Positions 1-6,844 of a stretch of DNA of 8,054 bases are shown in pieces (the first letter of the stretch is position 1; each line of letters starts with the position of its first letter). The stretch lies in NCBI GenBank assembly GCA_964454575.1, contig CAYVTG010000077.1, forward strand, positions 1 to 8,054. Reading direction: 5' to 3'. The translations under genes and the position numbers were made by a program. Source of the stretch: Haladaptatiplasma sp964454575 (lineage in GTDB: Archaea > Thermoplasmatota > Thermoplasmata > Halarchaeoplasmatales > Halarchaeoplasmataceae). Below the pieces are notes generated by a model. The model saw only the letters and a list, made by a program, of their open reading frames with translations. It ran no database searches and was not told the DNA's origin.

Positions 1-336
1 AATCAAAACGAGGAAAAAGTTTATCTGTGCAGGGGATATAACAATGTCAAGGTAACTCTCTCCCACTTTGTCCAGTGTTTGTAAAAGCTGTTTGCACTCG
101 CCGGTGAGTTCATAAACTATCTTGGGACGACCGTCCGGTGGGAATATGGCGTTACGCTCGACCAGACCCCAGTCATGCAGCTCCAGAAGATGCTTGTCGA
201 TACCCTGCCTGGTGATGTCCAACTTCTTTGAAAGATCCTCGGGATGATCGTACCCTTTGGACATGAGTTCCAATATCTGACAGCGTGTTCTCGAGGAGAA
301 CAAACGCAGTAAACCTTCGGTGAAGTCCTTCATCAT
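1..336 (-). CDS. Winged-helix (ArsR-like) transcriptional regulator, C-terminus missing
   Basis: The reading frame is open from ATG at 336 to the window edge (112 codons, no stop), so the 3' end is missing. Residues about 15-60 form a helix-turn-helix: a helix around RTRCQILELMSKG, then DLSKKLDITRQGIDKHLLEL as positioning and recognition helices, then WGLVER. Residues about 64-78 (FPPDGRPKIVYELT) are the beta-hairpin wing. Residues about 79-98 form an amphipathic helix that may dimerise. This is the usual order for archaeal ArsR-like regulators that bind DNA as dimers; no metal-binding cysteine pattern is visible in the part present. Two ATG codons are adjacent (336 and 333). A TATA box centred near 359 would start transcription almost at the ATG, so the mRNA is probably leaderless. 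The gene diverges from the bactofilin-like gene and may control it, itself, or both; that is inference. The ligand or signal is unknown. Confidence 0.82.
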   Translation of the reverse strand, partial: MMKDFTEGLLRLFSSRTRCQILELMSKGYDHPEDLSKKLDITRQGIDKHLLELHDWGLVERNAIFPPDGRPKIVYELTGECKQLLQTLDKVGESYLDIVISPAQINFFLVLI

Positions 337-354
337 ATGTGTAACGAATAGGGG

Positions 355-363
355 ATATATTAA
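355..363 (-). promoter_or_regulatory. TATA box (with A-rich BRE) of the regulator gene
   Basis: On the minus strand the sequence reads GAAAAG followed by TTAATATAT. The TATA centre lies about 23 bases before the ATG at 336. The usual archaeal TATA-to-start distance then puts the transcript start at or within a few bases of the start codon, and no Shine-Dalgarno is present, which fits a leaderless mRNA. Confidence 0.6.
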
Positions 364-368
364 CTTTT

Positions 369-382
369 CAACTTTGAAGTTG
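369..382. promoter_or_regulatory. Perfect inverted repeat, candidate operator
   Basis: CAACTT-TG-AAGTTG has two perfect 6-base arms around a 2-base centre. It lies directly upstream of the regulator's BRE/TATA element and about 50 bases upstream of the TATA box of the divergent bactofilin-like gene. A dimeric winged-helix protein encoded next door would suit such a site. A related half-site-like AACTTTTCAAC overlaps its left side. The operator role is inferred from symmetry and position only. Confidence 0.35.
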
Positions 383-431
383 TATTTGTCCACCGAAGAG
401 TTGCAGTTATCCAATAATATATTCAATTAAG

Positions 432-439
432 TATATATA
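432..439 (+). promoter_or_regulatory. TATA box of the bactofilin-like gene
   Basis: TATATATA lies in the context CAATTAAGTATATATACTAA. A start about 25-27 bases downstream of its centre would fall near 462, giving a leader of about 20 bases that contains the Shine-Dalgarno before ATG 483. Two imperfect 10-base direct repeats (TAATAGGTAG, TAATTAGTAG) fill 441-460, between the TATA box and the inferred start. Confidence 0.55.
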
Positions 440-467
440 CTAATAGGTAGTAATTAGTAGTAACAAC

Positions 468-478
468 AAGGAGATGAT
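468..478 (+). promoter_or_regulatory. Shine-Dalgarno site that decides the start of the bactofilin-like gene
   Basis: AAGGAGATGAT differs at one position from the AGGAGGTGAT complement of the 16S rRNA 3' end. The GGAG core ends about 9 bases before ATG 483, which is ideal spacing. The in-frame ATG at 474 overlaps this site and has no room for one of its own, so 483 is the better start. Confidence 0.7.
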
Positions 479-482
479 AAAC

Positions 483-929
483 ATGGATGAAGAAATGCTG
501 AAGAAGCTCGAAGAGCGGCTCGCGAACGGCGAGATATCCGAAGACACGTACAAAAAAATCAAGACACGCTACGAATCCGAGGAAAAGCTGGAAGAAGAAG
601 AACTCGAAGGAGAAGTAGACGACGATATGGACGATATCCCTGGCAAGGTCACGGAAACCGGGAAACGCACAAAGAATATCCGGCTCACAGGGGCATCGAA
701 GATAAGCGACTGCGACTGCGAATACTTCTCGTCTTCCGGTGCATCCAAAGTCGAAGGACACCTAAAAGCAGATGAGGCAAAGATATCCGGAGCTACGAAG
801 GTCGAAGGAGATCTGTTAGTCAAAAAACTGGGCTCAAACGGAAGTATAAAGGTGGAAGGTAAGACGGAAGCCGAATTCATGGACCTTTCAGGCGCGTCCA
901 AATTCGAAGGCACTGCAAGGTCGATATGA
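483..929 (+). CDS. Bactofilin-like polymer-forming protein, N-terminal part (frameshifted)
   Basis: This is the first part of what appears to be a single gene of about 293 codons broken by a one-base frameshift. Residues 1-31 (MDEEMLKKLEERLANGEISE...) resemble a SHOCT-like short helical motif, with a leucine-rich helix, a GEIS turn and a second helix. A very acidic linker follows (about residues 32-52). From residue 70 a repeat of about 17 residues begins, with the consensus SGASKVEGDLxAxxxxx, typical of bactofilin and related beta-helix proteins (COG1664 type). Bactofilins assemble without nucleotide into filaments or sheets at the membrane. No signal peptide or membrane helix is visible. 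The frame ends at TGA 927-929 in the middle of a repeat unit, after GASKFEGTA, where the other frame continues the same unit. The start at ATG 483 is set by the Shine-Dalgarno at 468-478. The bactofilin assignment is by repeat pattern; the role in this cell is unknown. Confidence 0.8.
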   Translation: MDEEMLKKLEERLANGEISEDTYKKIKTRYESEEKLEEEELEGEVDDDMDDIPGKVTETGKRTKNIRLTGASKISDCDCEYFSSSGASKVEGHLKADEAKISGATKVEGDLLVKKLGSNGSIKVEGKTEAEFMDLSGASKFEGTARSI

Positions 930-1093
930 TAGAAAGCAGCGGCTCGACCAAGTTCGAAAAAGATCTCGTGGCAAAGGAGGTAAAAACGTCTGGTGCCTTC
1001 AAGGCAGAAAAGAACGTCAAAGCAGATTCCTTCAAAGCCTCCGGTGCCTTCGTGATAGAAGCTATACTAGAAGCTTCGGAGATAATGCTTAAG
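690..1093 (+). repeat. Array of eight 17-residue (about 51-bp) beta-helix repeats
   Basis: Counting in the frameshift-corrected protein, units start at G70, G86, G103, G120, G137, G154, G171 and G188, each opening with G-A/S-x-K-x-E/x. Seven are 17 residues long and the first is 16. One unit per turn is what a right-handed bactofilin-type beta-helix would need. The unit starting at G137 is the one crossed by the frameshift and is exactly 17 residues only if one base is restored. Confidence 0.75.
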
Positions 1094-1363
1094 CCCGGGG
1101 CTGACTGCAGGATAGGTAACATAAAGGGCGGAGACATACTGGTCGAGATAGGCGGAGGCGGCGGATTCTTTTCCTTCGTCAAGAAGGGCAGCCTTAAAGT
1201 AGACACCATCAAAGGCAACGATATCTACCTGGAAGGAACGAAGGCAGATCTGGTAGAAGGAAACTCTGTTCGAATAGGTCCAGGCTGTAAGATCGATACC
1301 GTACGCGGTAAAGATATAAAAGTACACGAGTCCGCATCGGTAAAGAACCGCGAGCAGCTCTAA
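926..1363 (+). CDS. Bactofilin-like polymer-forming protein, C-terminal part (frameshifted)
   Basis: This carries on the preceding repeat protein in another frame. In-frame codons upstream of ATG 926 (AAG GTC GAT, from 917) complete the interrupted unit as KVDMIESS. Units GSTKFEKDLVAKEVKTS, GAFKAEKNVKADSFKAS and GAFVIEAILEASEIMLK keep the 17-residue period. The end is non-repeat and characteristic: a GGDILVEI strand, a glycine-rich loop with aromatics (GGGGGFFSF), then VDTIKGNDIYLEGTKADLV and NSVRIGPGCKIDTV. From memory, this resembles the ending of Firmicutes polymer-forming cytoskeletal proteins, which supports the two parts being one protein. ATG 926 overlaps the upstream stop as ATGA, so coupled translation of a separate polypeptide is formally possible. 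It is less likely, because this part would begin in mid-repeat. The frame ends at TAA 1361-1363, 18 bases from the end of the convergent helicase gene. Confidence 0.78.
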   Translation: MIESSGSTKFEKDLVAKEVKTSGAFKAEKNVKADSFKASGAFVIEAILEASEIMLKPGADCRIGNIKGGDILVEIGGGGGFFSFVKKGSLKVDTIKGNDIYLEGTKADLVEGNSVRIGPGCKIDTVRGKDIKVHESASVKNREQL

Positions 1364-1366
1364 AAC

Positions 1367-1383
1367 TTTTTTTACTTTTTTTT
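1367..1383 (+). terminator. T-tract transcription terminator of the bactofilin-like gene
   Basis: T7 (1367-1373) and T8 (1376-1383), separated by AC, start 4 bases after the stop codon. T-rich runs on the coding strand without a hairpin are the usual archaeal termination signal. The second run overlaps the last codons of the convergent helicase gene. A further T8 at 1435-1442, inside the helicase gene, could act as a backup. No matching T-run for the opposite transcript is seen next to the helicase stop codon. Confidence 0.6.
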
Positions 1384-4300
1384 ATATGCCTCTGGTACTT
1401 TCGTACCATTTACGGACTTCGTAGTCTGAAACCCTTTTTTTTGTACCTTCATGCTTGATCCCTAGATTGTGTTTATAGGCCCATTCTTTTACCGTACGGC
1501 GATAACTTTCATCACCCTCGAAGGAAGCTACACGAAGTGTCTTACCGCGGCGAGTTGCTGTGAAACCCGCTACCATGTCTGTTCCCGAAAATACAACATA
1601 GCATGTACCCAGGTCAAAACGTTCCAGTATCTCGTTCCTAATATACAGACTGAGTCTGTCTTTGGGCGAGATGACAATATTTTCATGTAAAGATACTTTA
1701 CCGATCTCCGTAAGGCCGTCTGCCAATATCCAATATACATCATCATCGTCCTCTCTGAGGAAGCCTTTGACGATATATTTCTGTTCTACAAGCTCGGCGA
1801 GTATCTCTCTTATCTCTTTCATACTGAAATCGGAACCGAGATAAAAAGACAGTTTTTCAGCGGTGAAAACGCCGAAGTTATGGAAGGCCCACTTGATGAC
1901 CTCGGTTTTCGCTTGGTAGGGGTCCATGTCCACATAGGGTACAGATACGTACCTACCGTCTGAGTCTTTAGAGATCAAAAGACCGTTGTATAGATCGTCT
2001 ATTATCTTTTTGGTGCGCTTTTTGTCAAAAGGAGAATGATAGTATATGGTCCTGATCGGTGCCGGTTCTTTGTCCCTCAGTATGTCTAGTATCGTTTGCA
2101 TCGAACGTTTCAAGGAAACGTTTTTTGCCTGCCGATATACAGCCGTATCCCCGGGTAATGCGAATAATTTGTAGGGTGGTATCATCTTGCCGACTATCAC
2201 CTTTCCTTTTTTGTGGAGCCATTTTATTGAAGAGAATTCTTTTACACGACTTCTCAATTCCATATCCGAACGGATACCCTTCATCGCAGACACCGCATCC
2301 ATGGGTGTCTTATATTTAGAACCGCCTAGTCTTTGTCTTTGAAATACGTACGACAAGAGCTCTTCGTGGGTGAAGCTGTCTCTAACGATATTTCCCTTGA
2401 CCAGCATATTCTCAACGATGTAGTATCCGGAATCATGGAATTTTTCTAGTATCTTGTCATCCAAGTCCTCCGGGAGCATGTGATTAAAATGACGTATCCT
2501 GACGATATCGTAGCCCTGAAGTCTGTGATAATCCATCAGATCTTCGATACATTCCAGCACCGGGTCCAGTAATTTTTCGTCCGGCAGATCGATGTGGCGC
2601 AACTCGATACACCCGCTCATCTTCCACTTCTCTATACCGCCTACAACACGACCGTCTTTGACCACTGGGAACACCGGGTCGTCGCCATACCTCGAGTAGA
2701 TATCCGCCCACATGGGCCTGGCATAAGGGTCTCGTCGAGACAGTATCCTGGTCTTATGTACTTCGGTACCGGTAGCCTCCAGCATATCTTCGAACTCATC
2801 TGCCATGATGTACATCTCTCGCTGTGAGGTACCAACACGGACTACCTTTACGACGTCATCCCTCACATTCTTTGCGAGTATGGATTCTACCTCTCTGCGG
2901 CTGAAACCGGTATGGTAGCGCAGACCCGATAGGGACACCGGACCGTCGGCTTTGAGCAGTTGCAGCACAAGACCTTCCCTTGCATCTTCTCTTGGTAGAG
3001 GTTCCACATCATCCACACACCTATACAGATTGGTGGACGACCAGCCCTCTTCTCCCGTGTATCCTCTGTATATATACAGATTGGTGTCTAATTTATACAA
3101 TACTTCCTTCAATCCCTCCGACGAAAGATGGCTGGCCTTCTTCAGATCTCGGGTGGTGTTCGCCTTACCGCTCTCTATCAGTTGGAGGATATCTCTGTCT
3201 TCCTCTGTTAAACTCTCCTCACGGTAGGCTCCTGTGTAGAGGGGGACCGCTTCACGAAGAACCATGCATACTTTACCGTTTATGAACCGTCCTTCTAGTA
3301 TATCGCCGGCGGTCCTCATGCGCTCCCATTCATCCATGGAAAAATCCTTAACACGCAGGAAAAGATCGTAAGTGGACCTGACCGCACCGAATACCTCAAA
3401 ATAATCGTTGATGTTGTCGAATTTTTTGAAGTTCTTCTCGGCTAAATATTCTGCGATATATTTCTCTGATACCTGATCTTTTCCCGGGAATCGCAGATGA
3501 TGGTAATCTTCGAGCAGCATGAACTGTTTGTCTTCCCCCACCACCAGTTTACCTGATACCACTTTGCCCTGATCCAGAAGCATGCTTAGTGCCTGTAGTG
3601 TTCGATTATCCGGGATGGCGAGTGCGTAAGATATCTCTTCCAAGCCCCGGGGTGCATTGTATTCCAGATAGTCCATTATCACACTCTCGAGAGCCTCCAT
3701 ATCAAGGTCAACATTTTCTAAGAGTCCGTATCTGTGATCTCCTTCTTCTGTGATACCCCGGCGGTTCACCAGCCTCTTTCGTTCAAGCTCCCGCAGTAAC
3801 CGTTCCACATCCCTCATTTGCAGCTCGGTTTCTTCGTATATCTCCCTCTTGGTCTTCAGCCCTTTTTCCAGGCATGAAAGTACGGGCAAACTTCCGTGGG
3901 GCATGTCGCCCTGATCCAGACATGACAGATAGCTTTTCATATCTCGGGCGGCCACCCACTTTAGATCGTTCATCCAGATGGAGCATATCATGCCGTCGTT
4001 CAGTAGTTCACGACCCCAATTCTGCACCTCTTCGTAGGGTCTGTCGGTGTACAGATATATATTTTGACCGCGTTCTTTGAAAACATGGACGGGGCCCACC
4101 TCCTTTATTACGTCCAGCATACCCTCCTTGTTGACGAAGTTGGGTCGTTTTGAAAAGAAGTGTTCATCTACCACCTCTCTGTCAAACATGAATCGTTCGA
4201 TCTCTTCCTTGGGTATGACACGCTCGAGAACCTTTTGATGGAACTGCCTCAGCAGGGCACTACGATCCTCCATCATGATCACATCGGATATGCCGATCAT

Positions 4301-6766
4301 CACCACGTTGTGCGCGAACGGAGATGGTGTATCGGTGTAATCCTTGATGCTTACTTTCATGTCCTCTCTCTTGATATCCTCCAAAACCTCTTTTGCATTT
4401 TTTAGGTCCAGTACCTGATAAAGTATCTCGTTGTATGTTTCTTTGATGATGGGGTGGTCCGGATACCCTTCAAGAACTTCCAATATCTTACCGGAGCGCA
4501 TCTTCTGTTTCGATACCGAGATATCGCGCCCTTTGTAATTGCGCAGTATCATAAATCCTCTGCCGGCGCAGTGCCTGAACCTTTGTTTGAACATCTCTGT
4601 ATTCCTAACGGCGCGGCGGATGATACTTTCGATGTTGTCGGAGTTTACCAAACCTACAACTTCCTCTGGCTTCATCTTTTTACTGGTCGAAACGAGAAAA
4701 TTATCGTCTGTTACAGAAACTTTGGTACTGCAGTTGTACCTGCTGGAGATACGGTATGCATATGCGCGTGAAAGGGTATCGTTGACCCGGCGCCCGAAGC
4801 ACGCATGGAAGATAAGATTGTATTTCTCATTTTGGTCTACGTAGCCTTCTACAAGTATACATCTATCCGTGGGAACATCGGTAGAGAAGGCCGCCTGTTC
4901 TTCGAAGTAATGCATGATGGTATTGGCCGAACCTCGGTCGATATGATATTCGTCCATCAACCATGGTATACGATCGTTGTCCAACCTTTTGAATAGCTTT
5001 CTTCTGAATCGACCCAGTGCTCTGGAAAGATCATAGCTCCTGGGGAGCATCTCTCCGGACCAGCTGGGTACCGTCGGTTTCTTACCGCTAGCCTCCCTGA
5101 CGAATACTTTGGTACCTCGGGTATGTATGAATTCGTACGAATGACCTCCCAGTATGAATACGTCGTCGGATGTCAGCCTTTCGACGAATTTTTCTGATAG
5201 ATTACCCAGGGGCACGTTTTTTTCACTGTACACCATGTAGCTTGAATCCGACGGGATGGTGCCGATGTTCAGATAATATATCATCTGAGAGCCGCCTTTT
5301 TTACCGAATACGTTCTCTTCGTTGCTGTACCATATCTTAGAATAGGTACCGCCTTTACCGTAACCGCCAAGATAAGAAAGGACCGCCAGATAATCCTTTT
5401 CCGTGAGATCCCTGTAACAGTATGAATTCCTGATCACCTTCAATGCTTCGTCCACGTCCCAACGTTGTTCTATGCTCATCCCTACAACGGTTTGAGCGAG
5501 CACGTCAAGGTTGTTTTCCGGTATATCCACTCTGTCTATGTTGTGGTGTAGGGCCTCCCGGGTTAGAACGGCACACTCTACGAGATCATCCTTTTCAAAA
5601 ACTATCAAACGGCCCTTGGATGTTTTTCCGACGCCGTGTCCCGCTCGTCCGACGCGCTGGAGCCCTTTAGCTACCGATTTCGGAGAGCCGACTTGGATCA
5701 CAAGGTCGATGTGCCCCACGTCGATGCCGAGTTCAAGAGAAGTCGATGATACGGCGGCGGCAAGTTCACCATCTTTTAAGTCGTCTTCAACGGTCAGTCG
5801 GGTCTCTTTACTCAAACTGCCGTGATGAGCCGCGATCTGCTCTATCCCCCTCTCCTGAAGCTTGTACGAAACGTTCTCTGCGCCGCTCCTTGTGTTGGTA
5901 AATATCAGGGTCGTTCGGTGCTGATCTACCATCTCTTTAAGCATGTCATACATACGGTGATTGACAACTTCATAGGGGAGCAATGTCATGTCATCCACCG
6001 GAGATATGACCGATAGATCCAGACGCTTTTCGGATACGACCTCGATTATCTCTACCGGCCTGAGTTCACCATCATCAAGACCGCCCAGAAAGCCCGCTAT
6101 ATCCTCGATGGGTGCTTGGGTAGCAGATAATCCTATACGTGTCATCTCACATTTTACGTGTGCCTGAAGACGCTCGACATTAAGAGACAAAAAAGAACCG
6201 CGTTTGGAGGAACATATATCGTGTATTTCATCCATTATGAAATACTGTACATCGTCGAATTTCTTCCTGAATCTGGGAGATGACAGTATCAGAGCAAGAC
6301 TCTCCGGCGTCGTTATCAATATATGCGGCGGATGCAGAACCATCTTCCGTCGTTCGCTCTGTGGTGTATCTCCCGAGCGGGTTGCGGTCTTTATATCCGG
6401 TATCTTGATGCCTTCTTCCTTTGCAAGTATTTTCAGTTCCTCCAAAGGCTCTTCAAGATTCTTGTGAATATCGTTGGCCAGTGCTTTCAGTGGTGATACA
6501 TAAACGCAGTATATCTTTTCCTCCAGTTCACCTTTTTTATCCAACTTGAATAGTTCGTTGATTATGGATAGAAAGGCCGTAAGTGTCTTTCCAGAACCCG
6601 TCGGCGAAGACACCAGTACGTTCTGTTTATCGTGTATCAACGGTATCGCGTAGCCCTGGGGTTCCGTGAGGTGTGTGAATTTTTCGTCGAACCATCGGGC
6701 TATAAGGGGTTCCATCAGATCTAGAACGGTGGATTTATCCTTCTTGTCTTTTACACGCATTACCAT
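1382..6766 (-). CDS. lhr: Lhr-family superfamily 2 helicase with extended, duplicated C-terminal region
   Basis: Residue numbers count from the farthest upstream ATG (6814). Walker A is PTGSGKT (71-77), followed by SPLKALAND (107-115), TTPESL (168-173), DEIH (195-198), SAT (230-232), IFTNTRSGAE (304-313), STSLELGIDVGHID (357-370) and QRVGRAGH (386-393). The order and the Lhr-type QRVGRAGH ending identify an ATP-dependent 3'-5' translocase/helicase of the Lhr family, linked to DNA repair and nucleic acid unwinding. A winged helix and Lhr-core region run to about 890, including SPFAHNVV (831-838). Beyond this are about 900 more residues of winged helices and beta-domains (see the repeat entries), longer than the roughly 1,540-residue E. 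coli Lhr and about twice the archaeal Lhr core. ATG 6766 was chosen over ATG 6814 because 6814 lacks a Shine-Dalgarno and abuts a TATA-like site; 6760 is also possible. The frame shows no break. The stop is TAA at 1382-1384, convergent with the bactofilin-like gene. Confidence 0.92.
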   Translation of the reverse strand: MVMRVKDKKDKSTVLDLMEPLIARWFDEKFTHLTEPQGYAIPLIHDKQNVLVSSPTGSGKTLTAFLSIINELFKLDKKGELEEKIYCVYVSPLKALANDIHKNLEEPLEELKILAKEEGIKIPDIKTATRSGDTPQSERRKMVLHPPHILITTPESLALILSSPRFRKKFDDVQYFIMDEIHDICSSKRGSFLSLNVERLQAHVKCEMTRIGLSATQAPIEDIAGFLGGLDDGELRPVEIIEVVSEKRLDLSVISPVDDMTLLPYEVVNHRMYDMLKEMVDQHRTTLIFTNTRSGAENVSYKLQERGIEQIAAHHGSLSKETRLTVEDDLKDGELAAAVSSTSLELGIDVGHIDLVIQVGSPKSVAKGLQRVGRAGHGVGKTSKGRLIVFEKDDLVECAVLTREALHHNIDRVDIPENNLDVLAQTVVGMSIEQRWDVDEALKVIRNSYCYRDLTEKDYLAVLSYLGGYGKGGTYSKIWYSNEENVFGKKGGSQMIYYLNIGTIPSDSSYMVYSEKNVPLGNLSEKFVERLTSDDVFILGGHSYEFIHTRGTKVFVREASGKKPTVPSWSGEMLPRSYDLSRALGRFRRKLFKRLDNDRIPWLMDEYHIDRGSANTIMHYFEEQAAFSTDVPTDRCILVEGYVDQNEKYNLIFHACFGRRVNDTLSRAYAYRISSRYNCSTKVSVTDDNFLVSTSKKMKPEEVVGLVNSDNIESIIRRAVRNTEMFKQRFRHCAGRGFMILRNYKGRDISVSKQKMRSGKILEVLEGYPDHPIIKETYNEILYQVLDLKNAKEVLEDIKREDMKVSIKDYTDTPSPFAHNVVMIGISDVIMMEDRSALLRQFHQKVLERVIPKEEIERFMFDREVVDEHFFSKRPNFVNKEGMLDVIKEVGPVHVFKERGQNIYLYTDRPYEEVQNWGRELLNDGMICSIWMNDLKWVAARDMKSYLSCLDQGDMPHGSLPVLSCLEKGLKTKREIYEETELQMRDVERLLRELERKRLVNRRGITEEGDHRYGLLENVDLDMEALESVIMDYLEYNAPRGLEEISYALAIPDNRTLQALSMLLDQGKVVSGKLVVGEDKQFMLLEDYHHLRFPGKDQVSEKYIAEYLAEKNFKKFDNINDYFEVFGAVRSTYDLFLRVKDFSMDEWERMRTAGDILEGRFINGKVCMVLREAVPLYTGAYREESLTEEDRDILQLIESGKANTTRDLKKASHLSSEGLKEVLYKLDTNLYIYRGYTGEEGWSSTNLYRCVDDVEPLPREDAREGLVLQLLKADGPVSLSGLRYHTGFSRREVESILAKNVRDDVVKVVRVGTSQREMYIMADEFEDMLEATGTEVHKTRILSRRDPYARPMWADIYSRYGDDPVFPVVKDGRVVGGIEKWKMSGCIELRHIDLPDEKLLDPVLECIEDLMDYHRLQGYDIVRIRHFNHMLPEDLDDKILEKFHDSGYYIVENMLVKGNIVRDSFTHEELLSYVFQRQRLGGSKYKTPMDAVSAMKGIRSDMELRSRVKEFSSIKWLHKKGKVIVGKMIPPYKLFALPGDTAVYRQAKNVSLKRSMQTILDILRDKEPAPIRTIYYHSPFDKKRTKKIIDDLYNGLLISKDSDGRYVSVPYVDMDPYQAKTEVIKWAFHNFGVFTAEKLSFYLGSDFSMKEIREILAELVEQKYIVKGFLREDDDDVYWILADGLTEIGKVSLHENIVISPKDRLSLYIRNEILERFDLGTCYVVFSGTDMVAGFTATRRGKTLRVASFEGDESYRRTVKEWAYKHNLGIKHEGTKKRVSDYEVRKWYESTRGI
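1445..2326 (-). repeat. Lhr C-terminal module, copy B (diverged duplicate of copy A)
   Basis: Residues about 1497-1790 of the helicase (numbered from ATG 6814). IRSDMELRSRVKEFSSIKW (1514-1532) aligns without gaps to VRSTYDLFLRVKDFSMDEW in copy A, with 9 of 19 identical. Winged helices (about 1573-1617 and 1635-1685) follow. The beta-domain then has ISPKD (1715-1719) and, 31 residues after that Asp, the G of GTDMVAGF, against 30 residues from Asp to Gly in copy A. The copies match in order and spacing but are strongly diverged, so an old internal duplication is likely. Confidence 0.5.
2390..3427 (-). repeat. Lhr C-terminal module, copy A (winged helices plus AlkZ-like beta-domain)
   Basis: Residues about 1130-1475 of the helicase (numbered from ATG 6814). 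The copy starts around VRSTYDLFLRVKDFSMDEW (1145-1163), continues with winged-helix units (about 1202-1252 and 1276-1336), and ends in a beta-rich domain. That domain carries LSRRDP (1358-1363), then FPVVKDGRVVGG (1382-1393) and a helix. The ending resembles the last domain of AlkZ/HTH_42 proteins and of E. coli Lhr-CTD (a conserved S-x-x-D, then DGRxVGxx). Similarity is judged by eye. Confidence 0.55.
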
Positions 6767-6814
6767 GCTATTCAAGCCTATTTGATATGTCGAATTACCA
6801 ACAACGCCGTGCAT

Positions 6815-6825
6815 GATAAATAAAC
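6815..6825 (-). promoter_or_regulatory. TATA box and BRE of the helicase gene
   Basis: The minus strand reads CCAAAA then GTTTATTTATC. Transcription would begin about 26 bases downstream, near 6794, which leaves ATG 6766 as the first usable in-frame start with only a weak AGG element about 10 bases before it. A second, weaker TATA-like stretch (CATATCAAAT, about 6779-6788) could instead drive a leaderless start at 6760-6766. Confidence 0.45.
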
Positions 6826-6844
6826 TTTTGGAAGGATATCTTCT

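Noticed and set aside
423..913. Minus-strand open frames opposite the bactofilin-like gene
   Set aside because: They are antisense to a clear repeat protein, have low-complexity serine- or phenylalanine-rich translations, and have no promoter or ribosome site.
915..920. Programmed -1 frameshift site in the bactofilin-like gene
   Set aside because: GCAAGG is not a slippery heptamer, and I see no obvious downstream hairpin or strong internal Shine-Dalgarno stimulator.
926..929. ATGA overlap taken as evidence for two translationally coupled genes
   Set aside because: The second frame would begin in the middle of a 17-residue repeat unit, and the exact repeat register across the junction favours one broken gene. 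Coupling cannot be wholly excluded.
1435..1442. T8 run as a phase-variable tract in the helicase gene
   Set aside because: It encodes Lys-Lys-Arg near the extreme C-terminus in an intact frame; slippage would change only the last few residues, and nothing suggests selection for switching.
1469..6467. Many plus-strand open frames of 60-105 codons inside the helicase gene
   Set aside because: They are opposite-strand shadows of one continuous helicase frame with intact motifs, and their translations show no domain or membrane pattern.
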